From Cephalotus follicularis (lineage: Eukaryota > Streptophyta > Magnoliopsida > Oxalidales > Cephalotaceae), in assembly GCA_001972305.1 (NCBI GenBank), contig BDDD01000028.1, positions 163,545-227,544 of the forward strand: a stretch of DNA of 64,000 nucleotides, given 5' to 3'. The notes beneath the pieces were generated by a model that was given only the letters and a program-made list of their open reading frames with translations, was not told the DNA's origin and made no database searches. The translations under genes were made by a program, and so were the position numbers. Position 1 is the stretch's first letter. Each line of letters opens with the position of its first letter. Positions 1 to 10,960 of this stretch are shown here, one piece after another.

Positions 1-1
1 A

Positions 2-796
2 ACTAATTATGGAATTGAAAGGCTTGTTGGCACAAATTCCAATTATTGGCAATTGTGTATCAAGGCTTCTCTTCAAGGTCAAGATCTATGGGATTTAGTT
101 GATGGTCCTGACTCGGTTATTTCATATGAAACCCCAGATAATGCTGAACCACGACGAAAATGGAAGATTAAATGTGAGAAAGTTGTCTTTGCTCTCAGAA
201 CATCAATCAGCAAAGAGCACATTGATCATATTCGTGATGCAGATTCACCAAAAGAAGTATGGAAACTCTTGAGAGGTTGTTCACCAAGAAGATCACAACC
301 AGGCTGTAGTTTCTTGAAAAATGAGCTTGCGGGATTGACGCAAGGAGGAATGTCCATTTCATAATATTTTTTAAAGTTTAAAAATATTTGTTCTGAAATT
401 TTAGAGTTTGATATGGACGAGCCCATCAGTGAAGCTAGGATGCGATTTTATTTAATCCGTGATCTCATGAAAGAGTACGCACTGTTTGTGACTTCGGTGC
501 AAGGGTGGGCTAACCAAATTGTAGTTGATGAGTTAGAGAATTTGCTTGCCAACCAAGAAGCTTTTGCAAAGAAAATATCTTTAAAATCTAAAACTGATGA
601 GGTGTTTTTTACAAAAGGGTATTCTAAATCGAAGTACTATCTGAAGGAACGATATGGTAACAAGGATGTATGGAAGAATGTGAAGTGTTACCGATGTGGA
701 AAGCTTGGTCACATCAAAAGAAATTGTCATGTCAATCTTGTTGATGGGAATGCAAACGTGGTGACTGATGAAGCTTCTGATGAACCAAAATGGGAA
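2..796 (+). pseudogene. gag: gag of copia element K (5'-truncated, stop-interrupted)
   Basis: Frame 2 reads through the window edge and encodes a copia Gag, the nucleocapsid/capsid protein that packages element RNA. Early residues N-Y-W and L-Q-G-Q-D-L-W match the UBN2/DUF4219-type Gag core. A CCHC zinc knuckle (C-x2-C-x4-H-x4-C) lies at 686-727. A TAA at 362-364 interrupts the same frame where relatives usually have Gln, consistent with one CAA-to-TAA change. The next stop is at 797-799. There is no frameshift within gag, so only point mutations broke it. Confidence 0.85.
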
Positions 797-868
797 TAGT
801 GTTTTTCAACCACAGCGATTGAAACTCATGCTAATATAGGTGTTGCATTTTTAGTCTCTATAGATTAC

Positions 869-1190
869 AATAAGTAGTGGATTGTTGACTCCGATTTCTC
901 ACACCATGTGATTGGAAATGTATCACTATTTTCAGTTGTATCAACATTGTGGAGATCGAGCAATTGTCATGGTTGATAGTACTATGGATCCTGTGGAAAA
1001 GGAAGGTAGTGTGAGTATCAAGTCAAATGTTTTAAATAATGCCTATCATGTGCCAAAACTAAAGAAAAATCTTGTTTTGGTTTCCAAAATCACTGAAACT
1101 GGAAAGTATGTGCTATTTGGTCCTGAATATGTGAAAATTTTGGATAATGTGAAGAACATAGATGCTAATGTTCTTCGTATCGGAGAGTAG
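869..1190 (+). pseudogene. copia K aspartic protease remnant
   Basis: After a TAG at 869 the frame reads W-I-V-D-S-D-F-S-H-H, the copia retropepsin active-site region. Relatives have D-S-G-C at this place, so the Gly and Cys after the catalytic Asp are changed to Asp and Phe. A frameshift near 910-950 moves the rest into frame 3, where the block ending P-V-E-K-E-G and the downstream K-N-L-V-L-V-S segment are recognisable. A TAG at 1188 ends it. The protease would have cut the Gag-Pol polyprotein and is clearly inactive here. Confidence 0.75.
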
Positions 1191-2213
1191 AAAGATTACC
1201 TGTTTGTCATGTCTGCAATTGAAGCTTATGTGTAGAAAACAAGCCGTAGCGATGGTGCATCGATTTGGCATGCAAGACTGGGTCATGTGCAACAGATTTC
1301 CTCTAAAAAGCTTATTGATGGTGTCCCAGTGATAAAGGACTTTCCAAAAGGAGTAGTTTGTCAAGGGTGTCAATACGAAAAATCTCACACTCTACCTTTC
1401 ATGTAGTCGTTAAATCACAGAAAGCATCCTTTTGAACTGGTCCATGCAGATTTGATGGGGCCAACTAAAACACTGAGTTATAGTGGTTTTCGATATATGA
1501 TGGTCATTGTGGATGATTTTTCAAGATTATCACGGGTGCATTTTTTGAATGAGAAAAGTGAATCCTATTTGACGTTTTTGGAGTTTGAAAACACTATTAA
1601 AAAAGAGTTTGGCTTGAAGATTAGATACTTGAGGACTGATAATGGAAGGGAGTTCATGTCACATGAATTTCTTCAACATTGTGATGTTAAAGGCATAAAC
1701 AGACAGATGACTTGTCCTAGAACTCCACAACAAAATGGAGTCACGGAAAGAAAATTAGGACATCCTTCTGAATTAGCTTATCTTGGTTGTATGACAAGAA
1801 TCTTCCTCAAGAGCTTTGGGCAGAAGCAATGCAATATGCGTGTCATGTGATCAATCGTCTTCCTCCATGGTCAGGTATTAAATTCCCTTGTGAACTGTTA
1901 TATAATGTAAAACCTAATGTGAATCATCTTCATGTATTTGGTTCTATTTGTTTTGTTCATGTTCCAAAAAGCATTAGAACTAAATTGGAACCAAAAGTGA
2001 AGAAATGTCTATTCATAGGTTATGACACAAACAGTAAAGGATGGTGGTGTATGGATCCAGTAATAAAGAAAAGCATCACATCAAGAAATGTAGTGTTTGG
2101 TGAAGTGTCCTTGTACTACAGTCCACAGAAATTAGTTACCAAAACTGTCAATAGTGATTTGGAGCTGAATGAAAAAGGTACGGATTTAACCAGTATGGAG
2201 ATATCTTCTTAGA
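1191..2213 (+). pseudogene. copia K integrase remnant
   Basis: The GAG-pre-integrase zinc-binding region (W-H-A-R-L-G-H then C-Q-G-C) is at 1263-1385. The catalytic core follows from about 1440: Asp in H-A-D-L-M-G-P, Asp in R-T-D-N-G-R-E-F, and Glu in the segment after P-Q-Q-N-G-V. All three DDE positions look preserved. A stop at 1404 (TAG) and a frameshift near 1765 split it. The C-terminal part (L-W-A-E-A-M, V-F-G-S-I-C-F-V-H-V-P-K) continues in frame 2 from 1787. Integrase would insert the cDNA into chromosomes; this copy cannot be translated whole. Confidence 0.82.
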
Positions 2214-2329
2214 ATGATAAACGTTCCACTAGCCAAGATTATTTCACAATAAGGGGGAGCACTAAATACTCTGAAGGTACACTAAGTTCTTCAAATTCAA
2301 AAAAAAAATGCTGAAGTACAGACCACCTT

Positions 2330-3310
2330 AACAAGATCACCTATAAAGAAGAAACAACCTAGTTATTTGAAAGATTATAATGTACAGAAAAATCAGACTT
2401 CAGTGAGTTCATGTTTTCTTTTGAGAGAAATGGACAATAGTGGGCCATTATGTTATGATGATGCAAAAGATATTCCGGAATGGGAGGCAGCTATGCAAGA
2501 AGAAATAACTGCTTTGGCAAAAAATGACACGTCGGAGCTTGTACGAAGGTCGGAAGGTGCTGAGCCAATAACAATTAAATGGGTTTACAAACTAAAAAAG
2601 AAGTTGGATGGAATGGTTGATAGATTTAAAGCTCTGTTGGTGGCTCATGGTTTTTCATAGCATTATGGGTTGGACTATGCGGAGACATTCAGCCCAGTTG
2701 CAAAAATGGTGACCATAAGAAATGTTATTTCTTTAGTAGCACACAAAGGATGGAAGTTGTGACAGCATTATGTGAAGAATGCATTCCTTTATGGTGAGTT
2801 GGATCGCGACGTGCTCATAGAGCAGACGCAAGGATTTGCGTCAAAGCAGTTCCCTCATCATAATTGTCGACTCAAGAAGGCGTTGTACGATTTAAAGCAA
2901 GCCTTGCACGCATGGTATCGTAAGATTACTCAATATCTTACTTTTTGCAGCTTTAAAGTTTCTGATGCAGATTCTACTATGTTTGTTAAACTAGAATCAG
3001 GGAAACGCGTTATAGTATTGTTGTATATGGATAAAATGATCATCACTGGTGTCGTATTGCTGGAATCTCAAGCTTAGGAGATAATTTGTCAGTTCGGTTT
3101 GAGATGAAAATTTTGGGTGAAGTTGGTTGCTTTCTTGGCATGGAAGTTCAGAGGTTAGCAGATGGGTATTTTGTATCTCAAAATCCTTATGATGAGAGCT
3201 TACTAGAGCGTTTTGGCATGGGGGAGCCCAAACCAATGTCAACTCCTATGGAACCAAATCTGAAATTAAGGAAGGATGGAGGGAAGTTGTTGAAAGACGG
3301 AACAAAGTTT
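2330..3310 (+). pseudogene. copia K reverse transcriptase remnant with lost catalytic residues
   Basis: The region from W-E-A-A-M-Q-E-E-I at 2480 through I-K-W-V-Y-K-L-K-K is the copia RT fingers. Stops occur at 2658 and 2761. Motif A, normally M-D-V-K-N-A-F-L, reads H-Y-V-K-N-A-F-L at about 2767, so the catalytic Asp is Tyr. Motif C, normally Y-V-D-D, reads Y-M-D-K at about 3025, so the second Asp is Lys. A frameshift near 3070 moves the thumb into frame 2. The enzyme is dead on three independent grounds. Confidence 0.85.
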
Positions 3311-3905
3311 CGACAACTTGTAGGGAGTTTGATCTACTTAACCATCACAAGACTATACATTGCATATTCGGTTGGAGTAATCTCTCAGTTTATGGACAAG
3401 CCTCAAATTCCTCACTTGGATGCAGCAAAAAGGGTATTACGTTATGTGAAAGGGACTTTGAAATATGGATTAAGATACAAGAAAAGTGCGAGTTTTCTTC
3501 TAAGTGGCTTTGTTGACGCAGATTGGGTAGGTGATGTGAATGATCGACGGTCAACTACCGGCTATTGTTTTGGTACAGGTTCTGCTGGAATTTCATGGTG
3601 TAGTAAAAAGCAACAGAATCTAGCTTTCTTCTGCACAGAAGCAGAGTATGTAGCAGCAAAAATGGCAACGCGAGAGTGTGTTTGGCTAAAGTGGTTGATT
3701 AGAGACATTTATGCTAAATTTGAATATACTGTTACGATTCAATGTGACAATGAAAGTGTTGTGAAACTTACAGAAAATCCTGTGTTTCTGCATGCACGAA
3801 ACACATTAAAGTTCATCATCATTTTGTCAGGGAAAAGGTGCTTGAACAGAAAATTACCTTAGAAAGTGTACGAACCGAAAATCAAGTAGCAAAATATCTT
3901 TACTA
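3311..3905 (+). pseudogene. copia K RNase H remnant
   Basis: The RT-RNase H connection (V-G-S-L-I-Y-L-T) is followed by RNase H motifs D-A-D-W-V-G-D, S-T-T-G-Y, T-E-A-E-Y-V-A and C-D-N-E-S-V. These acidic residues form the nuclease site that degrades RNA in RNA:DNA hybrids. The frame is open from 3086 to 3862. A frameshift near 3800 then moves the tail (H-H-H-F-V-R-E-K) into another frame, ending at a TAA at 3904. This is the best-preserved domain of element K. Confidence 0.85.
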
Positions 3906-3974
3906 ATGCTCTTGCAAAAGGAAAGTTTGAGATGTTCAGAGATGCACTTGGGATAACTGATGGAAGCATGCACT

Positions 3975-3983
3975 AAGGGGGAG
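3975..3983 (+). other. polypurine tract of element K
   Basis: The purine run AAGGGGGAG lies directly before the TG that opens the 3' LTR. It has the position and composition of a plus-strand primer site. Confidence 0.8.
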
Positions 3984-4302
3984 TGTCAAAGTTAGTGCAT
4001 CTTTACTAATTAATATTTCTTAGTTATTTTGTTTTATTTTTAAATAAGTCAATATCTTTACTTCGCCATATGTTATTTAAAGAGATAATTATGAGATAGT
4101 ATTTAGTTAGTTAGTGGCATTGTCTTAGGAGTCTGTTGAGATTGTTATTTTTATTTACTCTATATATTTTTGTATTCAGGCTCTATCTATGTAGCCATAA
4201 CAAGAACAAGGAATAAAGTTCTTCTTTTTCCTTCTCTGTAATTGAGTTGAGTGATTCCATTTATTTTTGTTATGGCTGTGAAAAAACGCAAATTCTGCAA
4301 CA
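3984..4302 (+). repeat. 3' LTR of element K
   Basis: It starts TGTCAAAGTT after the purine tract. It contains a TATA-like stretch (4161-4168) and an AATAAA signal near 4212 (within 'aaggaataaagtt'). The right end is inferred from a CA before the hairpin DNA, because no second LTR copy is in the window for comparison. Confidence 0.6.
4161..4168 (+). promoter_or_regulatory. TATA-like box in K LTR
   Basis: TATATATT about 180 bp into the LTR, upstream of an AATAAA signal, as expected for an LTR promoter and polyadenylation region. Confidence 0.4.
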
Positions 4303-4407
4303 TGATCCTTTATTTTTATCAAAAGAGAGATAGACACATAAAAAGTGAGATCAATTTTCAATGCACTTTAAGATGTGTGTTGAAAGTTGTGCTCACTTTT
4401 TGTGTGT

Positions 4408-4412
4408 CTATC
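4408..4412. repeat. target-site duplication of solo LTR L, left copy
   Basis: CTATC immediately before TGTCACACCC. It is identical to 8015-8019. Confidence 0.85.
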
Positions 4413-7400
4413 TGTCACACCCATCCCAACCGCGACATATGTGACAATCAGGTGGCAAGGCTCCTTTCGGAAACCTCCACGTGATCTCTTAAACCTCATT
4501 TGAAAACTTCTTAAAACCATCATAAAGTTGAACATTTTCGAAAAACTTGAAAATTTTTTCTAACTCCTAAAATTTTACGAAAATCGGGCATGTAGTATCC
4601 GTTTATTGGACTATGCCCCCTGTAAAGAAAACACAGTTTATAAAAATACACTCCTGAAGGAGGAATCAACAGTTTAAAAGTGGGCTCAACCCTCAGCAAA
4701 ACACAATTTAAACTCATAAGCATGCATGGGTTAGACTCTACCTTAACCATTTTATCAAAACTTGAAAAGTAAATGTATAGGGCTTGGCCCTTTAAAAACA
4801 AAACCATAAAAGAAATTTACTTATATAAAAGCATGAATAAATGTTGATGGTAATATTATGCATGTGTTGAAACACTTGTAGCATGCCCTGCTCTCATGGT
4901 CCATCCCTTACTGAATCTGACTTAGCAACTGCTCGCATAATCTGAAAAGAAAGACTGTGAGGGGTTAGTCCAAATGACTAAGTGAGTTGGGACAAATCAT
5001 TCCCTGATACATCCATGAATACATCCATGAATAATCGGATGTATTGAAAGAAAATATATATATGAGGAAATCAAAAGTATAGGCTACAAATATAAGAGAA
5101 TCCATGAAAAGACATAATCATCAATAAGACTCCAAAATAGAAGATCACAACTCAATAATGGAAATGATTATACAATAACTGTAACCGGCTTTAAGCCCAA
5201 GATAAACATCTGAATACCCGTTGAATAACAACACAAACAAAAATAATGTCATCTGAGTATAACAAGATCACAATAAATCAATATACATGAATATCAAGAA
5301 TCAAAGACATGATCATGAATAAAAGATCAAGGTTTGTGCCCATGAAGAAAATCATAACATCCGAGGACGCTGGTACATCTGTCGTCATATCATATCACCG
5401 TCAAATCCATATATCCATCAATTTCCATATGGCCATATTTAATGGCAATACCGAATTTGGCTGCAGCAATAATATACATATAGGCCAATAGGCTACAGGA
5501 TGTGTACATCGTCCATCATACACCGGTGCAGAGTGCCAATGGTAAGCGGCACGCACCCCACAACCACCAAGGGCATGCGTGTAAGCGGCACGTACCCCAC
5601 CTCTCACAATGGGTGTACATGTAAGCATATCAATGTCATCTAGCCACACAGGCTATAGCCACACGAGCAAAATATCATCAAACTAGTAATATGGTCTGTC
5701 AAGTGAGTGACGGAGTAGCTCTGCTGCACTCACACTCAACATACCATCATAGACAATAGTATGCCGCAGATCTAGGTATGGAACCCGGGGGCAGTTCCCA
5801 CATAACACCCCATCATAGACCAATGGGCATGCTAAGGAGAGTTGAGCGTCAAATGTACACTTCACCCTAGACCATTATTACATGTCACAGACCACATAGT
5901 ACCCAACATCAGAGTACAAAAACACGGTAACAATGATACATAAAGAAAAACAAGAAGGTGACCTAGTCACCCAGAGTCTATCACATGACAATCAAAAACA
6001 ACTCAACATAAGACATGTGGGATTCAAATCCCGATCAGATCATCAATAACAAACAAAAGGGCACATATAGAAACAAGAGTATCAAACACAACAAACATAA
6101 AGGAAGGGAATGTGCCACACACTGTATCAATGCTAATAACCACCGCGTACTAGTCCCTCTATGCTTTGAATCAACTACAGGATCCGCATCTCACCGGATG
6201 TTGAAAACTAGTTCGGCTATCGAATTCCCTGTCATGGACTGGAAGCTCCACTATCATTGATCATATCCTTAACTCTGCATGAATACATGTATGAGCTACT
6301 TTATGTATCAAGATGTTGTATCGAAGTGAAACTTTCCAGATCATAATTAAAATATCCCAATAGTCTGTCATTCGAAAATCGAGTGAAACCGACAAGCTGA
6401 GTTCTATTCTCCTCTGTAAAGTCACTACTAAACGAGTTTTCCGCAAAAGCAAAGTTAACACCCTTTTACCATTTTTAAAGATCCAATGGAATTGAAACTT
6501 TGGGAAAGGTGTTTATTCCTACCAAAGAGTCTACCACTGAAAATAAAGTGAAACCGATGACCGGATCTATGAGCTACTTTGAAAAACCAATGTTTGAACT
6601 ATTTTTCCGTAAAAACTGCAAAAACGAGACTTTTTGGCCAAAATCATATCCGTTTGTCACCAAACTTTCAGGAATGTGTTTAAACATATCTAAGAGCCTG
6701 CTACTCAAAAATCAATTCAAACGGATAAACGGATAAACAGAGCTATATGCTCCTTTGTAAAATCACCGATTCAAAATGATTTTAGTGTAACTTCTCACTT
6801 TTCGGTCCAAAACAAGTATGTTTAGCACGTAACTTTTCAGGTAATATCTAAACCTATCCTAAGGTCTACCATTAAAATTTTAAGTCAATCGGACAACTCT
6901 AAGTTCAAAAAGTGATTAAAACGCCATTTCGGCAACAAGACGGCTATAGATGCCGATATCAACCAACACAATAATACTTCATTTACTAACACAATATGCT
7001 CACATAACCATAACATTAGTTGCAATCCCTGAAAGGAAACAGTTTGTACTCATACACAGTTTCCCCATAACACATATATAAAGCATCTCAATATGTATAT
7101 TCATAGAAACCATTTCAAACAATCCATATAATTATTCAAAATGCATAATACAAAGCAAGTAGTATAATCCTACCTCACTAAAACTGATAGCTTGCAACAA
7201 TGGAGATTCCACTGCCACTGCCAATTTTTCTCCTTCTCTTCTTCACTCTCAAACCGAATTGCTGACTCTACCAAGACCAACAACGATTCCTTTTGCGCCA
7301 GCTCTTCTTTTCTGCACTACCGAACTACCTGTTTCCACTTCACTGCCACGCTCACTCTCTTGCTGAAATCGACGATTGCCACTTCCTTCAACTTTCTTTA

Positions 7401-7918
7401 TTGCTCGCATAGCCCTCCTAGTGCCAATAGATTTATTAATGGTCGCACTAGAGAACTGTCAAGCTATTGTCGTCTCGTCAGAGCTCTAGCTTTTTCAGTC
7501 TTCATCTATAACGACCATGGCGGTGGAACGGCGGCGCTGAAAAACAAAGCTTCAAGAGTCGGCGTCCATGGAGGAACAAGGAAGAAGACGACGGAGAGGA
7601 AGAAGAAGAAGGCTTGAGGAACTCATCTTCTCTCTTGGCGCAAAAACGGTGACGATGGCGCTGGCCGGCAGTGAGATTACCTCTGCCGCTCTGTTTTCTC
7701 TCTTTCTCGTACGCCTCCCTCATTTCTTTGTCTTTTCTTTTTCTTCTCCGTTCCCAGCCTCTCTTTTCTCTTTTGTCTCCCGCCAACTCCCTTTCTCTTT
7801 TTCTTTGCCTTTCTTGCTTCATCAATGCCTGTGCCTTGCCTTTTTATTTTTCTTTTGAAGTGCCTGGCGCTTTCTAGAAAGCGTCGGGTGCTTCACAGAC
7901 TCTTCCTTTTTCTTTTTT

Positions 7919-7926
7919 TATATAAT
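7919..7926 (-). promoter_or_regulatory. TATA box of solo LTR L
   Basis: On the minus strand TTATATAA lies about 90 bp from the LTR start, followed by a purine-rich leader. It overlaps a TAA/TTA microsatellite, so the exact element is ambiguous. Confidence 0.4.
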
Positions 7927-7943
7927 AATAATAATAATAATAA
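7921..7943. repeat. (TAA)n microsatellite
   Basis: About seven tandem TAA units inside solo LTR L. Confidence 0.9.
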
Positions 7944-8014
7944 CTATAACAATTTTAATAATACGCTCACGTCTTTTGCACGTCAATCATGTAAAAGTGA
8001 CACGGGTTGTCACA

Positions 8015-8019
8015 CTATC
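8015..8019. repeat. target-site duplication of solo LTR L, right copy
   Basis: CTATC immediately after the terminal CA of L. It matches the left copy exactly. Confidence 0.85.
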
Positions 8020-8030
8020 TCTCTCCTCCT

Positions 8031-8057
8031 TAACAAGTGTCCTAAGGGCACTTGTTA
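8031..8057. repeat. 27-bp inverted repeat
   Basis: TAACAAGTGTCC, a TAA spacer, then GGGCACTTGTTA: 11 of 12 stem bases pair. It lies between the foldback and element M, and its role is unknown. Confidence 0.7.
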
Positions 8058-8076
8058 GCCAAACCCATATATGTAT

Positions 8077-8725
8077 TAGGATTGTCAATTCGAGTCATAA
8101 CATGTGAACAAGACTTGAAAACGACATGAAGTTATGGTCAACCCACTTAACTCAAAATTTACTCCCAATTAACCTGTTTATTAATTATATCTACTATCAA
8201 TCTGATTAATTTGACATAATAGTGTTTATCTTTGTTATAAGTCATTAACAATAAAATATAATGTATATTTAATTAACTAGGAAAATAATAAAATAGAACT
8301 AATTTACAGTAATAATTATCTTTTTCATTTAACATATTAATTAAATAATTTATGTTTATTAAAATGTGTATATGTATAAATATTGAATCATAAATAGAAA
8401 GAATTTAAAGAAAGGTGCCTAAGCTGAACGAGGGTCCATTATCTATCATTAATTGTTTTAAAATTTTAAATTTAAATAGACTTTAGTCTAACAGAATTCA
8501 TATCATTAAATAAATTAACTTACTTAATTTGACTTAATTCGACTTAAATCATTTATTAAATGGGTTATACAGTCACGTGTAACACGTTTAATAAACGGGT
8601 CGGATTAGAACTTGAATTTTTTACACGATTAATAAATGGGTCGAGTTAAGATTAACTTTTATAATGTTGTAACTATTCATTGACACAACATGAACTCGAA
8701 CCATTAACTCAAATTATCAGCTCTA
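8077..8725. mobile_element. degenerate hAT-type non-autonomous DNA element M
   Basis: The ends form imperfect inverted repeats (TAGGATTGTCAATTCGAG at 8077 and CTCAAATTATCAGCTCTA at 8708). They are flanked by near-matching 8-bp repeats, ATATGTAT and AAATGCAT (6 of 8; one of the two differences is a transition). Inside, AAACGGGTCGGATTAGAA- and AAATGGGTCGAGTT-like phrases are typical of plant hAT-derived repeats whose TIR starts near (C/T)AGGGGTGTCAA. No transposase frame exists. The body is AT-rich. It would have relied on a transposase made elsewhere. Confidence 0.6.
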
Positions 8726-9179
8726 AAATGCATGTTTATCTAGGTAACCTAGTATCTCTTTCAATCTTTTGTAAATTACCATAAATTAAAGTTCAAGAAA
8801 CACGCAGTTGATTTGAAATTACAAGCCCGAATGGTCCAACGGAGTTGCTACTAGAGTTTCTTTGATTATATTCACGTTCACAAATACCAGAAACTCTAGG
8901 TAGTGCTTCCAAAGTTAGAGAGGAGAAAGAGGTTGAGAGAGAATATGGAGAGAGAGAGAGAGAGAGTATCAGTTTGGATAATGTTATTCATATATTTATT
9001 ACAACCTCATTAATAAATAAGATAATAAATAAGAGGAACATTAAATACTTATCCTGGAAATAACTTCCTTATGGAAGTTATCCGGGAAAGAAACTTCTTG
9101 GATCCACCCATTCCATGTGGGCGAATCACGGGTCGGGTCCAAACTGAGCCAAATACTAACAACTCTCACTCGTCCGCAT
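8726..9179. other. unassigned DNA left of element A
   Basis: No coding frame or element end is recognised. It contains an (AG)n microsatellite at 8949-8966 and a short inverted repeat around ATAACTTCC and GGAAGTTAT (9060-9082). It may belong to the host or to an older repeat into which A inserted. Confidence 0.5.
8949..8966. repeat. (AG)n microsatellite
   Basis: Nine uninterrupted AG units. Confidence 0.9.
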
Positions 9180-10946
9180 TGTTTGAGATATGCCCTATAA
9201 GCCAATTTCGTTTACTGTAAAATGCATATTCTTAACGACAGTCTTATTCAATCTCTAGTACTTAAACTGCCAATGGTTCATCTATATACATTCTTAAATG
9301 TATTGATGAATGTCCATAGAATAGAGATAAAGGACTAAGACCATTGATGAGATCATTGGGGTGAGACTTAGAACCTCGGTAAGCTCTATTCTTAAATATT
9401 CGCAGTCGTAGGATTACTAATCATGGATGTCAGTCATCTGGATAGACTGTCACATGTTTATCATCCCGGTGCAGGGGAATGACTAGTCTCAAAGTCACAA
9501 GTGTAGAGTCCGCTGTGATAAATATGTGGGTGCTCATTGAATATGAGTTCACCGAATAGTGGCTCGCAAGAAGAACACCTATATGGAGTTTTACTCATTT
9601 GTCAAATAGGAGTTCTTATGTTGCAGTAGTGCAGGTAGTCCTTAGACCTGAGCCACCATATGATGTCTTGTGTATAATTCATCATGCTTTGATTACACTT
9701 AAATACGACTCCTAACCACTGGGTGTATACAGGTGTCTATTGGGCATGGTCGCTTATACATGGAGACATATGAGTAGGCAACAAGGAATCTACCAGTCCT
9801 AGTATAAGGGATTGTATGCTCTATGACATCGTAATTATAATAGCTTAAAGTCCTTGCAAGGCTCTAAGCATGTTCGGAAGAGTTTCCGATATGCGAGTAA
9901 ATCTATTTATATAAGTTGCAAGATGCATAGAATTGAATTGTTATGGTTTGACAAATTCCATGCCCTAGATTTAATCGGAGCATAGAATGGTTGAAGGATT
10001 ATACTTGCATGGAAACTACAATAAAATAGTTTAATGGATTTAATAAATATAATATGTGATATCATAAATATTAAATCGAATGTATCTGGGATTAGTCGTA
10101 ACATGCAATGTTAACCTTTATCCGTAAATATAAGATATTTACTATTATCCGTAGGAACCCATAAACATAATGAACTCTCATATAGAGATTGATTAATCTT
10201 GTATGAGGGATAAATTGAAAGTCTTTCAATTTTCAAATTAGTTAGAAGAGTTCTAACTCGATTGGATAAGTTCAATCGGTAATCGTAAATTTACGATTTT
10301 GCCCCTACACCCGGTATACCACATGAACTATCAGAGTCACGCACTATAAGCTTTGTGACAACATCATTTTTAAGAGAGTCTTAATTGAAGGGTAATTCGT
10401 AAAATTAAGTGAGGGATTGATTAAATACGAAAATCCAGTAAGTTAGAATTACTGGAAATTGCCTCGATATTAAGTTATTAAGGGTTAGTATAAAAGGCAC
10501 TTTGGTTTTGACCACACATATAACAACTCACTCTAGCTCTTCTCACGTTTTCCCTAAGGGAAAAAGAGAGTTCTTTTCCCCTTCTATGGCCTTTATGGCC
10601 GAATCATATATGGTGGAGAGGAGGAGGTCAAATCTAGCCACTCTCTCAGATTGTGTTGGTGATCATGCTTGGTGTGGAATACTAGAAGCCATGATCACTC
10701 CGTGTCAAGAGAAGGAGTCATCCTTGCTATCAATGTGAGTGATTTTATTCCTCCTTTTATGCCGCTCCAAGTGTTGGTTTAGGCTAGAGATGAAGGCAAG
10801 CATAGATTAGAGATCTTGGAATTGGTTTAGGGTCAATCCTTTGCATGTTTGATGCCATGTTGGTGTGTTTTATTTCCGCTACATTTTTGGTTTGTGTGTG
10901 CATGATTAATTCTTAATTTGATGTTTAGATTGACAATAAACCAACA
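9180..10946 (+). repeat. 5' LTR of element A
   Basis: Starts TGTTTGAGATATG and ends CCAACA just before the primer site. It aligns along most of its length with 59404-61073. A short frame at 10502-10738 follows the TATA box but is LTR sequence also present in the other copy, not a gene. Confidence 0.82.
10489..10496 (+). promoter_or_regulatory. TATA box in A 5' LTR
   Basis: TATAAAAG, conserved at 60712-60719 in the other LTR copy. Confidence 0.6.
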
Positions 10947-10948
10947 AA

Positions 10949-10960
10949 CAGTATCAGAGA
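10949..10960 (+). other. primer-binding site of element A
   Basis: CAGTATCAGAGA two bases after the LTR resembles TGGTATCAGAGC, the usual site for the initiator tRNA-Met 3' end, with a few mismatches. Confidence 0.6.

Larger units (their letters stand above)
1..4302 (+). mobile_element. Ty1/copia retrotransposon K, 3' part
   Basis: Protein order gag, protease, integrase, reverse transcriptase, RNase H is that of Ty1/copia. It is followed by a purine tract and an LTR beginning TGTCAAAGTT. The 5' LTR and start of gag lie left of the window. The coding part is broken by in-frame stops at 362, 797, 869, 1188, 2212, 2658 and 2761 and by frameshifts near 910, 1770, 3070 and 3800. Two reverse transcriptase catalytic positions are also lost. 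The right limit is uncertain: I place it at the CA at 4302 because unrelated hairpin DNA follows. The copy is old and inactive. Confidence 0.85.
4413..8014 (-). mobile_element. solo LTR L, Ty3/gypsy (chromovirus-like), 3.6 kb
   Basis: The segment begins TGTCACACCC, ends GGGTTGTCACA, and is flanked by perfect 5-bp CTATC duplications. No gag-pol is present, so it is a single LTR left by LTR-LTR recombination. Orientation is inferred as minus: in that direction it starts TGTGACAACCC, like the LTR of chromovirus D (TGTTACGACCC), and has a TATA box near its start followed by a purine-rich leader (7190-7900). The 5480-5880 part holds loosely repeated GTAAGCGGCACG units. Short open frames in 7190-8058 reflect the biased composition. 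No host gene is seen in these 3.6 kb. Confidence 0.85.
4324..8024. repeat. long hairpin (foldback) split by solo LTR L
   Basis: A left arm at 4324-4349 pairs with 4392-4412 joined to 8020-8024. The 26-bp arms differ at one position once L and one CTATC copy are removed. Pairing continues inward with about 17 of 22 matches, leaving a loop of roughly 8 nt near 4367-4374. The whole foldback is only about 95 bp, the size of a tiny MITE or a small-RNA precursor. I see no clear target duplication around it. Confidence 0.6.

Noticed and set aside
362..364. Programmed stop readthrough in gag of K
   Set aside because: K has many other lesions, so a chance CAA-to-TAA mutation is the simpler explanation.
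7192..8058. Several overlapping open frames on both strands (60-141 codons)
   Set aside because: They lie in the purine/pyrimidine-biased leader part of solo LTR L, which is bounded by a perfect target duplication, and show no recognisable domain.
10502..10738. Small gene after the TATA box in the A LTR
   Set aside because: The other LTR copy (60695-61006) has a changed frame and length, so there is no sign of protein constraint.
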